Assembly (NCBI GenBank): GCA_049975245.1
Contig: JBNGDB010000005.1
Span: 62,001 to 126,000 of the forward strand
Length of the DNA stretch: 64,000 nucleotides
Source of the DNA: UBA117 sp049975245
GTDB lineage: Archaea; Methanobacteriota; Methanobacteria; Methanobacteriales; Methanobacteriaceae
Direction of reading: 5' to 3'
Notes under the pieces: model-generated
The model's input: only the letters and a program-made list of their open reading frames with translations
Told to the model about the DNA's origin: nothing
Databases searched by the model: none
Made by a program: the position numbers and the translations under genes
Part shown: piece after piece, positions 51,471-61,497 of the stretch
How positions within the stretch are numbered: the first letter of the stretch is position 1
Layout: each line of letters opens with the position of its first letter

Positions 51471-52414
51471 AGGAGATTAATGTAGGTGTCATCGGTGTTG
51501 GAGCCATGGGTCTCAATCACGCTCGAGTATATTCACGAATAGAGAATGCTAATCTTTTAGCAGTATCTGATCTTATGAAAGACAAAGCAGATGAAATAGC
51601 AAAAACATACAATTCCACCAGTTATAAAGATTACAAAGATGTGCTGGAAATACCAGAAATAGACGCTGTAAGTGTTTGTGTACCAACAACTCATCATCAT
51701 CAAGTTGTAATGGACGCGATTCAACATGGAAAACATGTTTTGGTTGAAAAACCTATAGCTTTTACACTGGAAGAAGCAAGAGAAATGGTAAAAGCTGCTA
51801 AAGAAAGCAACCTAAAATTAGCTACAGGCCATGTTGAAAGATTTAATCCAGTTGTACAAGAAGCTAAGGCCTTAATTCAGGATGGAGCAATAGGCAATGT
51901 GGTTTCAACCTCTGCAAAAAGGGTAGGACCTTTTCCTCCCAGAATTAAAGATGTGGGAGTTACCGTAGATCTAGCTATACACGATTTGGATGTAATGTTT
52001 TATCTTTTAGATGATCCTATAAATGAAGTTTATGCAAACATGGGAAGCATTCTAGAAAAATGTGAATACGAGGATCATGCTGAGATTATGACCAAATTTA
52101 AAAGCGGAATAATAGGTATGCTTGAAGTGAACTGGTTAACCCCTTATAAAAAACGAAAACTGGAAATCACAGGAGTAGATGGTATCATATCTCTGGATTA
52201 TATTGATCAAACAGTAGATGTTTATGGTAAATTTACCCAAAAAATTGGTGTTGCTCAAAAGGAACCATTAAAAGAAGAACTTAGTTCCTTTTTAAATTCG
52301 ATAATTAATGACGAAGAACCAGCAATAACTGGCGAAGATGGTATCTATGCCCTTAAGGGAGTATTAGCAGCTATGGAATCTGCCAAAATGGGCAAACCTG
52401 TTAAAATAGAATAA
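51467..52414 (+). CDS. Gfo/Idh/MocA family dehydrogenase
   Basis: A 315-residue NAD(P)-dependent oxidoreductase. The Rossmann motif GVIGVGAMGLNHARVYSRI is at the start, VLVEKPIAFTLEEAREMV carries the catalytic lysine, and GHVERFNPVVQE begins the C-terminal domain. Methanogen proteins of this type include UDP-GlcNAc 3-dehydrogenase, so a nucleotide sugar is a reasonable but unproven substrate; the hemC coupling (TTG start inside TTGA) does not explain it. Confidence 0.82.
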   Translation: MKEINVGVIGVGAMGLNHARVYSRIENANLLAVSDLMKDKADEIAKTYNSTSYKDYKDVLEIPEIDAVSVCVPTTHHHQVVMDAIQHGKHVLVEKPIAFTLEEAREMVKAAKESNLKLATGHVERFNPVVQEAKALIQDGAIGNVVSTSAKRVGPFPPRIKDVGVTVDLAIHDLDVMFYLLDDPINEVYANMGSILEKCEYEDHAEIMTKFKSGIIGMLEVNWLTPYKKRKLEITGVDGIISLDYIDQTVDVYGKFTQKIGVAQKEPLKEELSSFLNSIINDEEPAITGEDGIYALKGVLAAMESAKMGKPVKIE

Positions 52415-52440
52415 TATTAAAAATAATGGGAAGTGTTTTA

Positions 52441-53058
52441 ATGAGCGAAGAACTCATAAAAAAAGCTTCAGAATTGCGAAGCAGAGGTTTTACAACCGGA
52501 GAAATAGCAGATGAACTAAATGTATCAAAAGATACTGCTCGCTGGCTTATACTACAAGTAAGTGGAAAAAAAATCGAAACAGAAACTCAGAAAATACCAG
52601 TTGACTTTGCTATCAATTGGGAAAGTCTAGGAGGAAGTTCAGCCAGATTAAAATATGTTTCTGCAGCAATGGCAGATATGGCCATAAAATACAAAGAACC
52701 AGATGTTATTATGGGTATAGCTGTAAGTGGAGTTCCATTTGCTACCATGATGGCTGATATAATTAATATAGAAACTGGTTGGGAAACTTCGATAGCTGTT
52801 TTTCATCCCAAGAAACATAGAAAGGGAGAAGATGCAAAAGGAGCCATAAGTAGTAATTTCGCATCAGTAGAAGGTAAAAAAGTGGTTATAGTTGATGATG
52901 TAATAACCAGTGGCAGAACTATTAAAGAAGTGGTAAACATCCTAAAAGATTTAAATGCAGAACCATTACTTGTTACTGTATTAATAGATAAAAAGGGCAT
53001 TTCTAAAGTAGAAAATGTTCCAGTTGAATCTTTGATAAGAGTCCGTAGATTAGGGTAA
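52441..53058 (+). CDS. gfcR: GfcR-like transcription regulator with phosphoribosyltransferase domain
   Basis: A 205-residue protein with an N-terminal helix-turn-helix (ELRSRGFTTGEIADELNVSKDTARWLILQ, about 5-35) and a type I PRTase domain with the PRPP loop KVVIVDDVITSGRTIKEVV near 142-160. It resembles orotate PRTase but is annotated in haloarchaea as the glucose-responsive regulator GfcR. Its ligand here is unknown. The ATG at 52441 follows GTG and is preferred to a codon 15 nt earlier. Confidence 0.85.
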   Translation: MSEELIKKASELRSRGFTTGEIADELNVSKDTARWLILQVSGKKIETETQKIPVDFAINWESLGGSSARLKYVSAAMADMAIKYKEPDVIMGIAVSGVPFATMMADIINIETGWETSIAVFHPKKHRKGEDAKGAISSNFASVEGKKVVIVDDVITSGRTIKEVVNILKDLNAEPLLVTVLIDKKGISKVENVPVESLIRVRRLG

Positions 53059-53155
53059 ATTAACTTATTAAATTAAATTCTTCTTTTTAATAAAACCAAG
53101 ACTTATACTATTTTAAAACATAAAAGAGAACCTTATTTATCAAATGGTATAAAAT

Positions 53156-54385
53156 TTAAACTCTATATCGAAGTATAGCTCCTATGCCTCCAAATGCCCT
53201 TAGAAGCTGCATTCCTTCTTCTGTTTCAGTTGATATTATTTCTACTTCAGATCCTACCTCTTCCGCCATTTCCACAAAGTTATCAATAATATCTTTACTT
53301 TCTATTAGATTCATCTTTTCCCCGCACTGGGAACAATTCTCCACACTTTCCGTTTGAACGTCTTTAAATGTTTTATATTCTATAAATCCACATGAAGGAC
53401 ATTCAAACGTATCTCTTCTTGAATTGATATCTTCTGAAAGTAATAAAATTTCTACTGCTCCTATTTCTAAATTTCTTCTAACTTCTGCTTCACCATAAGA
53501 AGCTAATCCTTCATCACTTACCAGTTCAGTTAAAAATCTTTGAACCAGCTTTTTTTCCCGCATAACATCTATCTCAGTTAGAACATCCATTGATTTTTCA
53601 ATTACTTCTCTTATACCAAATTCACCAGTATATGATGTGTCCACTGTAGTGATTATCATATTTTTTATTTCGTGGTGTAAATAATCGCCCTTAACAAATT
53701 CTTCTTTAGTATGGCCCGGCCCTCCAACTATAACTCCTTCCATTTCCGGTATAGCAAGGAAAGCTTCGTTAATAATCTCACCTATTCTCTTTTTGAATTC
53801 GTGTGCTGCCAGATCAATTAAACGATCAAATCTCCTTTGTGACTGTCCACCAGCTTTATGTTTACCGGGCACGCCGCTGGTTAAGGTCTTAACTATATCA
53901 ACCCTTTTACCTTTAAGAACAGCTATAGTAGCTTCTTTTCTATCTATGACCGCCAATCCATATATTTCTTTTTCACCTAACATTTCTTCCAAAGGTTCTA
54001 GGAAAAATTCGGAATTACAATGATAAGTATAGGTTTTAATTGGTTCTGGCGGTTCAAAAACATATGTCTCCATTTTTTCTGTTCCAGGGCCACCTTTCGG
54101 AATCATGCCTACAAACAAAACCAATCCTTTCTCTGGAGGTTTTGGAAAGAGTTTTAAACGCTGCATTATAACTTCTATGGCAGATTGTACGTTCTTTTTT
54201 GTTTGTTTACTTTTAATATTTGCACTTTGACTTAATTCTTCCCTCATGTGTTTAACTACATCACTAATTTGTCTATCTGGCGGGATATAAACTGAAACGA
54301 GTTCTGTTCCTCTTCCTTTCTTATCAGACAACTCACCAATTGTCCTTTTAAACTCGTATAACTCCTTTGATGATATTTCAGCCAC
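53156..54385 (-). CDS. prf1: Peptide chain release factor aRF1
   Basis: Recognises all stop codons and triggers peptide release. The 409-residue protein carries the NIKS stop-recognition motif (ANIKSKQTKK near residue 60) and the catalytic GGQ loop (GKHKAGGQSQRRFDRL near 165-180). A C-terminal zinc-ribbon insert (CPSCGF and CSQCGE) is present in the third domain. The start is a GTG at 54385 with AAGGAG 9 nt upstream; a longer in-frame reading begins MYSCYFYK but is not supported. Confidence 0.95.
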   Translation of the reverse strand: MAEISSKELYEFKRTIGELSDKKGRGTELVSVYIPPDRQISDVVKHMREELSQSANIKSKQTKKNVQSAIEVIMQRLKLFPKPPEKGLVLFVGMIPKGGPGTEKMETYVFEPPEPIKTYTYHCNSEFFLEPLEEMLGEKEIYGLAVIDRKEATIAVLKGKRVDIVKTLTSGVPGKHKAGGQSQRRFDRLIDLAAHEFKKRIGEIINEAFLAIPEMEGVIVGGPGHTKEEFVKGDYLHHEIKNMIITTVDTSYTGEFGIREVIEKSMDVLTEIDVMREKKLVQRFLTELVSDEGLASYGEAEVRRNLEIGAVEILLLSEDINSRRDTFECPSCGFIEYKTFKDVQTESVENCSQCGEKMNLIESKDIIDNFVEMAEEVGSEVEIISTETEEGMQLLRAFGGIGAILRYRV

Positions 54386-54592
54386 TATTAACAACTCCTT
54401 ATAAAAATAACAACTATACAATTTACAGATAGTTGTGTTGTATAATATTTAATTTTTTTCAAGAAAAATACGGATAATTATCTAAATTACTTAATAAAAT
54501 CATATGTATTTCATAATATATCAACATTTAGTTTACTATCCTATATTAAATATAGGTAAATATACTAAAAAAAACCAAATTAAGGACCTTTT

Positions 54593-55783
54593 TCAAAATA
54601 CTGGAATTAAACCGGGATTAGTACCAGTTATACATTCTCCACCATTATCAGTGACTATGAATGTATTTTCAATTCCAACCATCCCTATATTTTTTATTCC
54701 ATGTTTCGGCTCCACTGCCAATACCATTCCTTTCTGTAGAGGTTCATCAAATCCATTGGCAATTACTGGCCATTCATCAATTAATAACCCTATTCCGTGG
54801 CCTAAGAATTTGACTTTACGATTACCGTAACCCATAAAGTTTTCTAGAAATTTATCTTCTAATGAATCCATAATGATGTTATAAATTTCAGAAGGTATAT
54901 TGCCGGGCTTCAACAGGGATGCAACCTCATTTTGTATATCTACACACTTTTCATGTATTTCTACAGCATTATGAGGAATTTGTTTACCAAACATGTAAGT
55001 GGTGGTTTTATCTGTATTATAACCATCTACTCCACACCCTACATCAATATATACTAGATCTCCTTTTTTTAACTTACGTTTACGACTTCCGATGAGAGGA
55101 ACAGCAGGGCCCATTCCATAACTTCCTCCGGCACCGTTGAAATATGATGGATAAATGGAACTTTCACCAAAACAGATCTGGCCTAATATCATTTCAGTAT
55201 CATACATACCAAAACGAGTAACACCATGATGCCCCTCTTCTATAAGCACAGAAAATAGTTTTGCAGCCATATCTGCCTCACTCATGCCCTCAATGAGTAA
55301 ATTCGGTATAATGTCTTCCAGTACTCGTTTATGAATTTTACCTGATTTTCTCATCCTTGATAATTCATAATAACTCTTTTTTGATCTAAGCATTGCTATT
55401 TGACTGTCAACTGGCCTGAAATCATTGAATGGGAAGTGTTTTTGAAATCTCTGATACAATGCTAATGGAACTGACTCGGTTTCGATATAAACTGTGGAAG
55501 GGAGGTTTTCTATATTTTTAGCAGCATCTCGAAAGCTTCTCATTGATCTGATATCGGGGAATAATGATTCATTTAATGCTCTTTCATAGCTACGTCTTAC
55601 CCAAAATGTGGCTTCTTCCTCCCGGGGGATGATAAGCATACCATCCTGCATGGTTCCGGTGAAGTAGTATTGATTAATTTTGCTGAATATTACTGTCATT
55701 TCCCAATCTGGATTTTTTTCATACATTAGATTTCTGAAACGTTTCATACGGTTTTTTAATTCAAGTGAAACTACCTTCCTCAT
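54593..55783 (-). CDS. M24-family (Xaa-Pro/methionine aminopeptidase-like) peptidase
   Basis: A 396-residue pita-bread-fold metallopeptidase. The N-terminal domain (about 1-160) is creatinase-like. The five metal ligands are in VYIDVGCGVDG and NTDKT, FLGHGIGLLIDEWP (His), AVEPKHG and GIENTFIV (Glu). It probably removes N-terminal residues before proline, but methionine aminopeptidase cannot be excluded by motif alone. GGGGG precedes the ATG. It is separated from aRF1 by 207 bp. Confidence 0.87.
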   Translation of the reverse strand: MRKVVSLELKNRMKRFRNLMYEKNPDWEMTVIFSKINQYYFTGTMQDGMLIIPREEEATFWVRRSYERALNESLFPDIRSMRSFRDAAKNIENLPSTVYIETESVPLALYQRFQKHFPFNDFRPVDSQIAMLRSKKSYYELSRMRKSGKIHKRVLEDIIPNLLIEGMSEADMAAKLFSVLIEEGHHGVTRFGMYDTEMILGQICFGESSIYPSYFNGAGGSYGMGPAVPLIGSRKRKLKKGDLVYIDVGCGVDGYNTDKTTTYMFGKQIPHNAVEIHEKCVDIQNEVASLLKPGNIPSEIYNIIMDSLEDKFLENFMGYGNRKVKFLGHGIGLLIDEWPVIANGFDEPLQKGMVLAVEPKHGIKNIGMVGIENTFIVTDNGGECITGTNPGLIPVF

Positions 55784-55935
55784 AACGATACCCCCATATA
55801 ACTTATCTTTAGAAAAATAATTTGTACTTTTTATAAATCTTGAATTGTGAGTATGTTATATTATTATAATAATATTAATAAACATAAATCCACAGTTTTT
55901 TATATTTATAAAATATTAATTCATATGGTGATAGG

Positions 55936-56610
55936 ATGCGAATAGTGGTTACTATTGGTGGATCAATAATAATTAAAAATCATGATTACAAGATGTTTAA
56001 AGATTATGCTGAAGTTTTAAAACAAATAAACCAGGAAAATGATATATTTGTAGTAGTAGGGGGTGGAAAAACAGCACGAGATTACATCAATATTGCAAGA
56101 GACCTTGGTGTTAGTGAATCTTTCTGTGATGATATAGGAATAGATGTAACCCGATTAAATGCAAAGTTGCTAATAATGGCACTTGGAAACGTAGCATACC
56201 CATTGGTTCCTAAGAATTTCAATCAAGCGCTTCAATATTCTACTGCAGGAAAGATCATTGTAATGGGAGGAACAGAACCTGGCCACAGTACTGATGCAGT
56301 GGGAGCTATACTGGCAGAATTTGTTAAAGCAGATTTACTTATCAATGCAACCTCGGTAGATGGTTTATACGACAAGGACCCCTCCAAATATGATGAAGCC
56401 ACAAAATTTGATACCATCACTCCCTCAAAGATGATTGAAATGTTTTCTGATAAAGATATTAAAGCGGGAACATATGAGTTCTTTGACATGACTGCCATAC
56501 AAATGTTAAAAAGATCCCGGATAAGAACTGTAATTGTAAATGGTAATTTACCAAAAAATATTATTCAAGCAATAGATGGAAATATAGGTACCACTATTAT
56601 TCCTGATTAA
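55936..56610 (+). CDS. pyrH: Uridylate kinase, archaeal type
   Basis: Phosphorylates UMP to UDP. The 224-residue amino-acid-kinase-fold protein begins MRIVVTIGGSIIIK, has VVVGGGKTARDYINIARDLG, MGGTEPGHSTDAVGAILAEFVKADLLINATSVDGLYDKDP and TYEFFDMTAIQMLKRSRI. GGTG-N5-ATG supports the start. Length is typical of archaeal PyrH. Confidence 0.94.
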   Translation: MRIVVTIGGSIIIKNHDYKMFKDYAEVLKQINQENDIFVVVGGGKTARDYINIARDLGVSESFCDDIGIDVTRLNAKLLIMALGNVAYPLVPKNFNQALQYSTAGKIIVMGGTEPGHSTDAVGAILAEFVKADLLINATSVDGLYDKDPSKYDEATKFDTITPSKMIEMFSDKDIKAGTYEFFDMTAIQMLKRSRIRTVIVNGNLPKNIIQAIDGNIGTTIIPD

Positions 56611-56673
56611 TTCAAAAAATTATAAAACTAAGAAACTAATAAATCTTAAAAAATCAAAAAAAGAGGTGTAATA

Positions 56674-56868
56674 ATGACAGAACCGCACAGACATTGCGCA
56701 GTATGTGGAACTCCAATTCCCCCGAAAGAAGTAGTTTGTTCTGATAAATGCCAAAAACTTATGGTTGAAAGACAAAACAAGGTTGTGAGAACTAGAAGGA
56801 TTATATACGCAGTATTTGCTGTATTTATAATTATTTGGCTTTACATTATGTTAAGAGGACAAATCTAA
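56674..56868 (+). CDS. DUF2116 zinc-ribbon membrane protein
   Basis: A 64-residue protein with two CX2C-like pairs (HCAVCGTPIP and VCSDKCQKLM, residues 8-29) in a treble-clef-type ribbon and one C-terminal membrane helix (about 43-61, IIYAVFAVFIIIWLYIML). GAGG lies upstream of the ATG. It matches archaeal DUF2116. Function is unknown; the ribbon would face the cytoplasm if the basic QNKVVRTRR region follows the positive-inside rule. Confidence 0.78.
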   Translation: MTEPHRHCAVCGTPIPPKEVVCSDKCQKLMVERQNKVVRTRRIIYAVFAVFIIIWLYIMLRGQI

Positions 56869-57014
56869 AGATTCATCAAAAAAAAATTTTATTTTAATTT
56901 ATTTTATGTTTAACTTGATTCATTTGCTTAAATCAAGCTTCTGAAACATTTTATTAATAATAGAATTTAAACTAACAGTTTATAGCATATTAAAAAACTT
57001 AAGTGGTGGAAAAA

Positions 57015-57338
57015 ATGTTGCTACTTACAACTCCTTTAATTGAAGGTAAGAAAATAAAAGAGTATTATGGTTTAGTCACAGGAGAAGCTCTTCTGGGAGC
57101 AAATGTATATAAAGATCTTTTTTCCGGTGTTAGAGATGTTGTAGGTGGTAGAACATCCGCTTATGAAGAAGAACTTAAAAAAGCCCGAGATATAGCAATC
57201 CATAGTATGCAAGAAAAGGCTGAAAAAATGGGCGGTAACGCTGTAATTGGGGTAAATATTACTTATAATAACCTGGGCGGGACCATGGGGAATACCATTA
57301 TGGTAACGGTCTTTGGAACAGCTGTTGCATTTGAATAA
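57015..57338 (+). CDS. YbjQ/DUF74-like protein, soluble
   Basis: A 107-residue protein of the YbjQ (heavy-metal-binding-like, pentameric) family: LLTTPLIEGKKIKEYYGLVTGEALLG, GGRTSAYEEELKKARDIAIHSMQEKAEKMGGNAVIGVNITYN. The ATG at 57015 follows GTGG-GGAAAAA; a GTG 12 nt earlier is the alternative. Its homologue forms the C-terminal half of the next gene, suggesting a shared complex. Physiological role is not established. Confidence 0.85.
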   Translation: MLLLTTPLIEGKKIKEYYGLVTGEALLGANVYKDLFSGVRDVVGGRTSAYEEELKKARDIAIHSMQEKAEKMGGNAVIGVNITYNNLGGTMGNTIMVTVFGTAVAFE

Positions 57339-57379
57339 CATATTATGATTTAAATAAATTAATTATAAGGGTCTAAAAT

Positions 57380-58237
57380 ATGAATTCAAATGCCACAATA
57401 AATTCAATATTCGACTATCTTTTCAATAAGAGATGGGCAATCGCTGCAATCCTTATTGGAACATTAATAGGATTTATTTCTGCAGTTCTATGTGTATATG
57501 GTAATCTGGTTATCTTTGGATTTAATATAATGTTTATTGTTTCTCCCCTTATTGCAGGATTTGTAGAAACTTACATCGCCCGAAAAAAATATGGAAAAAG
57601 TACAGGGGCGATAAGTGCTATTTTGATCTTTATTTTCATTAATATATATGGTTGGATTTTCCCTAAAAACCCCATAACCCTAAATTTATTTACTTTAGGC
57701 GGTCTTGCACTCATGATTCAGGCCGCGTTTCCTATTTTTATAAATTTTTTAGTATTCGTAGTTTTTATTGGATTATTATCCTATCTATTTGGGTATATTG
57801 GAAATTTATTGTCTAAATTTCTGGACAAACTAGGAATGAAGAAGAAGTCCATAGACGTTGAAAAACATCCCATAGAAAAAATTTCGCGAGAAGACATTCG
57901 TAAATTAGGAGTTATTCCATTAACTATCCCTTACGTTGAAGGGAAAAAAATAAAAAAGTACTTGGGCTTAGTAAAAGGAGAATCAATCTTAGAAATTAAT
58001 CAAGATGACGATGTTTCAAAATTAAAAAAGATCCAAGGAGTAGTTGGATCTAAATTTCTAGATAACTTAGAAAATACTCGACATTATGCATTAAAAAATA
58101 TGTTATTAGAAGCAAAAAAAATGGGTGCCAACGCAGTAACCAAAATTTCAATAGATTACAGTGAAATAGGCGGCCTTAAAGATAAGAAGGTTTTGGTAAG
58201 TTTAAATGGTACTGCGATAGTTTTAGAGGATAATTAA
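57380..58237 (+). CDS. Membrane protein with C-terminal YbjQ-like domain
   Basis: A 285-residue protein. About residues 15-155 hold four to five membrane helices (KRWAIAAILIGTLIGFISAVLCVYG onward); a basic linker follows, and about 180-285 is a YbjQ-like domain (IPLTIPYVEGKKIKKYLGLVKGESILE, NMLLEAKKMGANAVTKISIDYSEIGG) similar to the preceding gene. I infer that the soluble protein and this tethered domain assemble at the membrane. Nothing shows what is bound or transported. Confidence 0.78.
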   Translation: MNSNATINSIFDYLFNKRWAIAAILIGTLIGFISAVLCVYGNLVIFGFNIMFIVSPLIAGFVETYIARKKYGKSTGAISAILIFIFINIYGWIFPKNPITLNLFTLGGLALMIQAAFPIFINFLVFVVFIGLLSYLFGYIGNLLSKFLDKLGMKKKSIDVEKHPIEKISREDIRKLGVIPLTIPYVEGKKIKKYLGLVKGESILEINQDDDVSKLKKIQGVVGSKFLDNLENTRHYALKNMLLEAKKMGANAVTKISIDYSEIGGLKDKKVLVSLNGTAIVLEDN

Positions 58238-58276
58238 ACTCTAATATTAATTTTTATTTTCATTCATTCTTTATTC

Positions 58277-59503
58277 TCACTCATTTTCAAAACATCTTTC
58301 CCTGCAATCATTATCAGATTTTAGGAAATTAGCATATAAATTAGCCAGTGGAGAAGCAGTTATGCCATGTAAAAATACACTGAAAAGAACCGTAGTAAAA
58401 ACTGTTAATATCAATGTCTCTTCTCCAGGAAAACTAATTTGTTTTTCAACAGCTAATAATATCAAAACAATAGATGCCAGTCCACGGGGGCCGAACCATC
58501 CCATAAATAAGACTGTCTCCTTTTTTAATTTTGATCCTATAAGTGATATGGCAACTGGCAACATTCTTATCACAGTTAAACTTAAAATTGCATATAATAT
58601 TATTTGCCAAGTTATATCCGGGATTAAAGGAAATATTATAAATCCTAATAAAAAGAAGACAAATAAATTAAGTAATTGACCTTCCGCATCAGTGAAACGT
58701 ATGAAATTTTTCAATTTATCTTTAAGCATGTACCCTGCGGCTAAACCTCCCACAAATGCGGCTATAAATCCGCTTCCCCCTAGTTGATCGGCTAATAACC
58801 AAGTAATTATGGCTAATGCAATTAAACTTATTCTTTGAAAAGTTTCAGTCATCCAATGATTTTTCTGAGCATTATAAACAAGCCATCCTCCCAAAATTCC
58901 AATCACTAAACCTACAACCACTACAAATCCAATTTGCTCTAAGGTGGTTATAATAAAAAATCCTACAGGACTGAAAGTTTCTTCTGCTATTGACCAGGCC
59001 AGAAATAGAAGCAGGAATGGAACGGCTAGACCATCATTTAAACCACTTTCTACTTCTAATGTTTCTCTAATAAATAGTGGTAATTTCTCATTTTCAACAA
59101 CAACTTGTCCTAGGGCAGCATCAGTTGGTGCCAGAACCGCTCCTATTATGGCGGCTTCCCAAATACTTAAATCTGTAAATAAAATTGTTGCCAATGCTAT
59201 TCCTGAAATTATAGTGAGGGTTAATCCCACAGAAAGCAGACGTATGGTTAAATTATTATTTTTAAGGTCTTTAATACGTATTCTTGTAGCATCGCTGAAT
59301 AACACTAATACCAGAGTAATTTCTGCAATAAAAAGAACTAAACCAGGATCCGAATTTAAATTTATTATTCCCAGAAATCCAGAACCTAAAATCAATCCCG
59401 CAATGATGAAAATCATCTGCGGAGTTAAGGGAATTGTGTCTAAACGGCGAGAAATTAGACTGTATATGAATACAATGGTTAGAAAGTAAATAAATTCTAT
59501 CAT
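58277..59503 (-). CDS. CPA1-type cation:proton antiporter
   Basis: A 408-residue membrane protein with about 12 helices. Family signatures include LVLVLFSDATRIRIKDL, GAVLAPTDAALGQVVVENEKLP, and ESGLNDGLAVPFLLLFLAWS with the transport aspartate, plus FMGWFGPRGLASIVLILLAVE. It should exchange Na+ (or K+) for H+. GAGG-N6-ATG supports the start. The gene converges on the YbjQ-like membrane protein. Confidence 0.88.
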   Translation of the reverse strand: MIEFIYFLTIVFIYSLISRRLDTIPLTPQMIFIIAGLILGSGFLGIINLNSDPGLVLFIAEITLVLVLFSDATRIRIKDLKNNNLTIRLLSVGLTLTIISGIALATILFTDLSIWEAAIIGAVLAPTDAALGQVVVENEKLPLFIRETLEVESGLNDGLAVPFLLLFLAWSIAEETFSPVGFFIITTLEQIGFVVVVGLVIGILGGWLVYNAQKNHWMTETFQRISLIALAIITWLLADQLGGSGFIAAFVGGLAAGYMLKDKLKNFIRFTDAEGQLLNLFVFFLLGFIIFPLIPDITWQIILYAILSLTVIRMLPVAISLIGSKLKKETVLFMGWFGPRGLASIVLILLAVEKQISFPGEETLILTVFTTVLFSVFLHGITASPLANLYANFLKSDNDCRERCFENE

Positions 59504-59597
59504 ATTGTACCTCTTTTTTCTATCTTAAAATTATATGAAGTAGCAACAAGTATTCATTACATTATTAGTAATAAATTTATTTAAAAAATTATTTAGA

Positions 59598-60434
59598 TTA
59601 TAACGGAATATTTAACCATTTAAAAACTCCGATCATCCTTAAAGCCATGTATAATATAATACAAACAAATATAATCTTTAAATATTTATCTGGAAGTTTA
59701 TGTGCTGTACGAAGCCCCAATTGGGCCATAGGAACTGTAAATAATATTAATATTATCATTTGCAACAAATTAACATATCCTAACGAATAGGGAGGTAAAC
59801 CATCCACACCCCAACCATTTACTATATAAGAAATTATTCCACCAATTGATGTTAAAACTATAACTGCAGTGGAAGTTCCTATAGCTTCTATTACCGTAAA
59901 TCCCATTATTAAAATCAATATAGGTACCAGTACTACCCCTCCTCCTATTCCCAAAAGTCCAGATAAGGTTCCGGCAATTAATCCCCATATTATATACTTG
60001 TATAGGTTATTTTCCTTTTTTTTGTTAGAGGCTTCTTTTTTATATATTAACATCTGAGCAGATACTCCAATCAAAAGAAAACCAAATATTAACCTTAAAT
60101 ATTCGCCCGGAATATTAGTAGCTATTACTCCCCCAAATAACCCCCCTATAAACCCAGAAATACCAAGAATTAAAGCAGGTTTAAAAATAACAGATTTGCG
60201 CCGATAATGGCCATATGCTCCACTAATAGCTGTTGGTAAAATAACAGCTAAACTGGTTCCAAAAGCAACCCTTATAGCTATAGTGCTATCATAACCTAAT
60301 GATTCTAATAACCAAAACTGTACTGGTCCAAGGATGAATCCCCCTCCCAATCCCAGAAGACCAGTTGCAAAACCTACTCCTAAACCAGTTAATATTAGTA
60401 TTAAAATATAAAAATTAGTAATTCCAAAATTCAT
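59598..60434 (-). CDS. TSUP/TauE-SafE family transporter
   Basis: A 278-residue membrane protein with two homologous halves, each with a glycine-rich motif: GFATGLLGLGGGFILGPVQFWLL and GTLSGLLGIGGGVVLVPILILIMG. This is the sulfite-exporter TauE/SafE (TSUP) signature. Members move organosulfur or other anions; the substrate here is unknown. GGAG is present about 12 nt before the ATG. Confidence 0.87.
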   Translation of the reverse strand: MNFGITNFYILILILTGLGVGFATGLLGLGGGFILGPVQFWLLESLGYDSTIAIRVAFGTSLAVILPTAISGAYGHYRRKSVIFKPALILGISGFIGGLFGGVIATNIPGEYLRLIFGFLLIGVSAQMLIYKKEASNKKKENNLYKYIIWGLIAGTLSGLLGIGGGVVLVPILILIMGFTVIEAIGTSTAVIVLTSIGGIISYIVNGWGVDGLPPYSLGYVNLLQMIILILFTVPMAQLGLRTAHKLPDKYLKIIFVCIILYMALRMIGVFKWLNIPL

Positions 60435-60484
60435 TTGACTTTAAATCTCCTTAAATTAATTACATAATTAAAGAGGGAATATTT

Positions 60485-61300
60485 TTATTTAGGTTTTTTT
60501 AGTTTATCCACTTCTGATTTAATTTCTTTTAACTGTGAGTTTAATTCATCTATTTTATCTAATTTCTCAAGTGTATTAGTTATAACATCTATCTTACTTT
60601 CTATAACCATAATTCTCTCCATGCTCTTTTCTGTAAGTTTCTCACGTTCTTGGCGGAAAGCTTCCACTAATGATGAAGTGGCTGATGCTGTAACTAAACT
60701 AGTAACAATTATGGCGCTTATCATAGCAATAACACCAGTTAATCTCCCAATAGCAGTATAAGGAACTATATCTCCATAACCCACCGTGGTAATTGTTTGG
60801 AGTACATACCAGAGGGAGTCTTCATAGTTGACCACATTTGGATTGATACCCTTCTCTACAAATAAGAATATGGCAGAACATGCGAAAAGAACAACAGAGA
60901 AAAATGCGATAGGATATATTAATTTGCTTTTCTCTTGAAACTCTATTACGCGACTTCCTAAAAACTTGAAAAATCTTAAAAGAATTAATACTTTAATAAG
61001 AACTATTAAACGTATGATTATTAAATAGTTCGGAGATGTGAATCCGAGTACATTTATAAAAATAAAATAGATAGGAATAAATGCTACTATATTAACTATT
61101 TGGAAATTGGCAATTTTATCTTTTAACTTATAATAATAGCCCAGCAAAAACAATATAGAAGCAAATAAATCGAAAATTCCTAAATAATAATAACTAGTGA
61201 TTCTTAAATCAAATAAGGAGGATATAAGCAATAAAAAAATGTCTAAAAATATTAAAGATACAAAAAAAACTTCTGTATACATTTTAAAACGGGAATTCAT
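60485..61300 (-). CDS. Voltage-gated-like potassium channel
   Basis: A 271-residue channel. About six membrane helices include an S4-like RLIVLIKVLILLRFFKFLGSR segment, then a pore loop with TTVGYGDIVPYTAIG (selectivity filter TVGYGD near residue 172-180). The C-terminus (about 210-271) is a coiled coil (MERIMVIESKIDVITNTLEKLDKIDELNSQLKEIKSE) that should hold the tetramer. No Shine-Dalgarno is visible; TTTATAAA about 24 bp before the ATG suggests a leaderless transcript. Confidence 0.9.
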   Translation of the reverse strand: MNSRFKMYTEVFFVSLIFLDIFLLLISSLFDLRITSYYYLGIFDLFASILFLLGYYYKLKDKIANFQIVNIVAFIPIYFIFINVLGFTSPNYLIIIRLIVLIKVLILLRFFKFLGSRVIEFQEKSKLIYPIAFFSVVLFACSAIFLFVEKGINPNVVNYEDSLWYVLQTITTVGYGDIVPYTAIGRLTGVIAMISAIIVTSLVTASATSSLVEAFRQEREKLTEKSMERIMVIESKIDVITNTLEKLDKIDELNSQLKEIKSEVDKLKKPK

Positions 61301-61497
61301 GATAAAAAATTTAGTTTATAAATATTAATAATTTATGGATTATAAATTAGCATTAAAAGTGAATTATAAAAAAATATTAGAAAAAATTAAAATAAAATTA
61401 TAGAAAAATAAGAGAAAAAAATTATTATAGTATTAAATAAGATTTTAAAATAAGTTTCAAGAAAAAATAGTTAATAAATAAAGATTTTAGATATGGT

